Shown piece after piece: positions 33,903 to 34,621 of a stretch of DNA of 34,621 nt. The position numbers and the translations under genes were made by a program. The notes beneath the pieces were generated by a model. That model had not been told where the DNA came from, ran no database searches, and saw nothing but the letters and a program-made list of their open reading frames with translations. Source of the DNA: Flavobacteriaceae bacterium (lineage in GTDB: Bacteria > Bacteroidota > Bacteroidia > Flavobacteriales > Flavobacteriaceae); assembly GCA_016764435.1 (NCBI GenBank), contig JAESRX010000066.1, positions 39,902-74,522 on the forward strand. Reading direction: 5' to 3'. Position 1 is the stretch's first letter. Each line of letters opens with the position of its first letter.

Positions 33903-33962
33903 ACGCCAACAGCACACAAAAAAAATCCCCAAACCAACGGTTCGGGGATTCTATATAAAATA
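33903..33962 (-). terminator. Terminator of sdhB, direct repeat 2
   Basis: In the minus-strand transcript CCCCGAACC pairs with GGTTTGGGG through one G:U pair, followed by a T-run (the A-run before 33925). The element with flanks is a near copy of 32764-32827. The two copies place the G:U pair at different stem positions, so both still fold. Confidence 0.88.
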
Positions 33963-33975
33963 TGTAATGAATTAC

Positions 33976-34621
33976 TTATCTCACTAAACTTGCTTTTAAA
34001 TACTCGCGGTTCATACGTGCGATGGTATCTAATGAAATTCCTTTAGGACATTCCACTTCACAAGCACCGGTGTTGGTACAGTTACCAAAACCTTCTAAAT
34101 CCATTTGAGCAACCATGTTTTGAACACGCTCAATAGCCTCAACTCTACCTTGTGGTAACAAAGCAAACTGAGCTACTTTAGCCGCGGTAAATAACATAGC
34201 ACTTGAGTTTTTACAGGTAGCTACACAGGCACCACATCCAATACAAGAGGCAGCATCCATAGATAAATCTGCGTCAAATTTTGAAATAGGAATTGCATTG
34301 GCATCTTGTGTGTTTCCTGAAGTATTGATAGAGATATATCCACCAGATTGTTGGATACGCTCAAAAGCCATACGGTCTACAACTAAATCCTTAATTACAG
34401 GAAATGCTTTCGCTCTAAACGGCTCAATATAGATGGTGTCTCCATCTTTAAAAGTACGCATGTGTAACTGACAGGTGGTAATTCCTCTGTCAGGTCCATG
34501 AGCCTCTCCATTAATAAATAAAGAACACATACCGCAAATTCCTTCACGACAATCGTGGTCAAAGGCAATAGGTTCATCATTTGAGGCAACTAATTGCTCA
34601 TTTAACACGTCCATCATTTCT
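33976..34621 (-). CDS. sdhB: Succinate dehydrogenase/fumarate reductase iron-sulfur subunit (partial)
   Basis: SdhB carries electrons between the flavoprotein SdhA and the quinone site of respiratory complex II at the inner membrane. The gene runs off the right edge, so its N-terminus is missing; about 215 residues of roughly 250 are present. The 2Fe-2S ligands lie in [16 protein letters not shown] and TTCQLH. The 4Fe-4S and 3Fe-4S ligands lie in [17 protein letters not shown] and the later [15 protein letters not shown]. In this type of Bacteroidota SdhB the second cluster spacing (GACVATC, then TGACEVECP) follows the same order. A terminator lies 14 bp beyond its stop. sdhA and sdhC would be upstream, outside the window. 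Confidence 0.95.
   Translation of the reverse strand, partial: EMMDVLNEQLVASNDEPIAFDHDCREGICGMCSLFINGEAHGPDRGITTCQLHMRTFKDGDTIYIEPFRAKAFPVIKDLVVDRMAFERIQQSGGYISINTSGNTQDANAIPISKFDADLSMDAASCIGCGACVATCKNSSAMLFTAAKVAQFALLPQGRVEAIERVQNMVAQMDLEGFGNCTNTGACEVECPKGISLDTIARMNREYLKASLVR

Overview
The window looks like a chromosomal segment of a member of the Bacteroidota, most likely the Flavobacteriaceae. The DNA is AT-rich. At least nine genes are preceded by the Bacteroidota -7 promoter element TAnnTTTG. The gene families also fit: a DUF3667 protein, a KTSC/J-domain protein, a carboxypeptidase-regulatory-domain outer-membrane barrel, System II cytochrome c maturation beside nrfHA, and OxyR/AhpCF. 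There are no rRNA or tRNA genes, no insertion sequence and no CRISPR array. Assignments come from reading sequence and motifs only; no database search was run.

Layout. 1-114 is the tail of phosphoglycerate kinase, with its terminator. 200-780 holds a decayed RelE/ParE-type toxin-antitoxin operon, followed by an aldo/keto reductase (807-1844). 2043-7746 is a respiratory nitrite ammonification locus: an FNR/CRP-like palindrome, an outer-membrane porin, nrfH, nrfA, a terminator, then ccsB and ccsA, which attach haem to c-type cytochromes such as NrfHA. 7871-8442 is a non-coding repeat zone: an 84-bp foldback element, then a 228-bp sequence present twice in tandem. 8547-12044 is a peroxide-defence block (oxyR divergent from ahpC, then ahpF). 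12359-16962 carries a patatin-like phospholipase, an OmpA lipoprotein with a lipocalin-like lipoprotein, an amino-acid permease and a DUF3817 protein.

17165-21380 is a two-gene minus-strand operon encoding a second, short DnaE-type polymerase and a DinB Y-family polymerase, a probable translesion or mutagenesis cassette. 21568-26104 holds apaG, a DUF3667 protein, an NRDE/TANGO2 protein, delta-1-pyrroline-5-carboxylate dehydrogenase and a MepB protein. 26460-32060 holds a large outer-membrane barrel protein, a J-domain/KTSC protein, an alpha/beta hydrolase and a methyltransferase. The last 2.5 kb contains a second, inverted copy of the foldback element, a secreted SHOCT-like protein, a decayed GIY-YIG-like gene and the 3' part of sdhB. 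The two terminators that bracket the secreted protein and the pseudogene are near-identical direct repeats.

No complete new defence or mobile system is visible. The most notable unexplained material is the paired foldback element, the tandem 228-bp repeat next to one copy, the repeat-bracketed cassette beside sdhB, and the two newly recognised gene relics (toxin-antitoxin and GIY-YIG-like).
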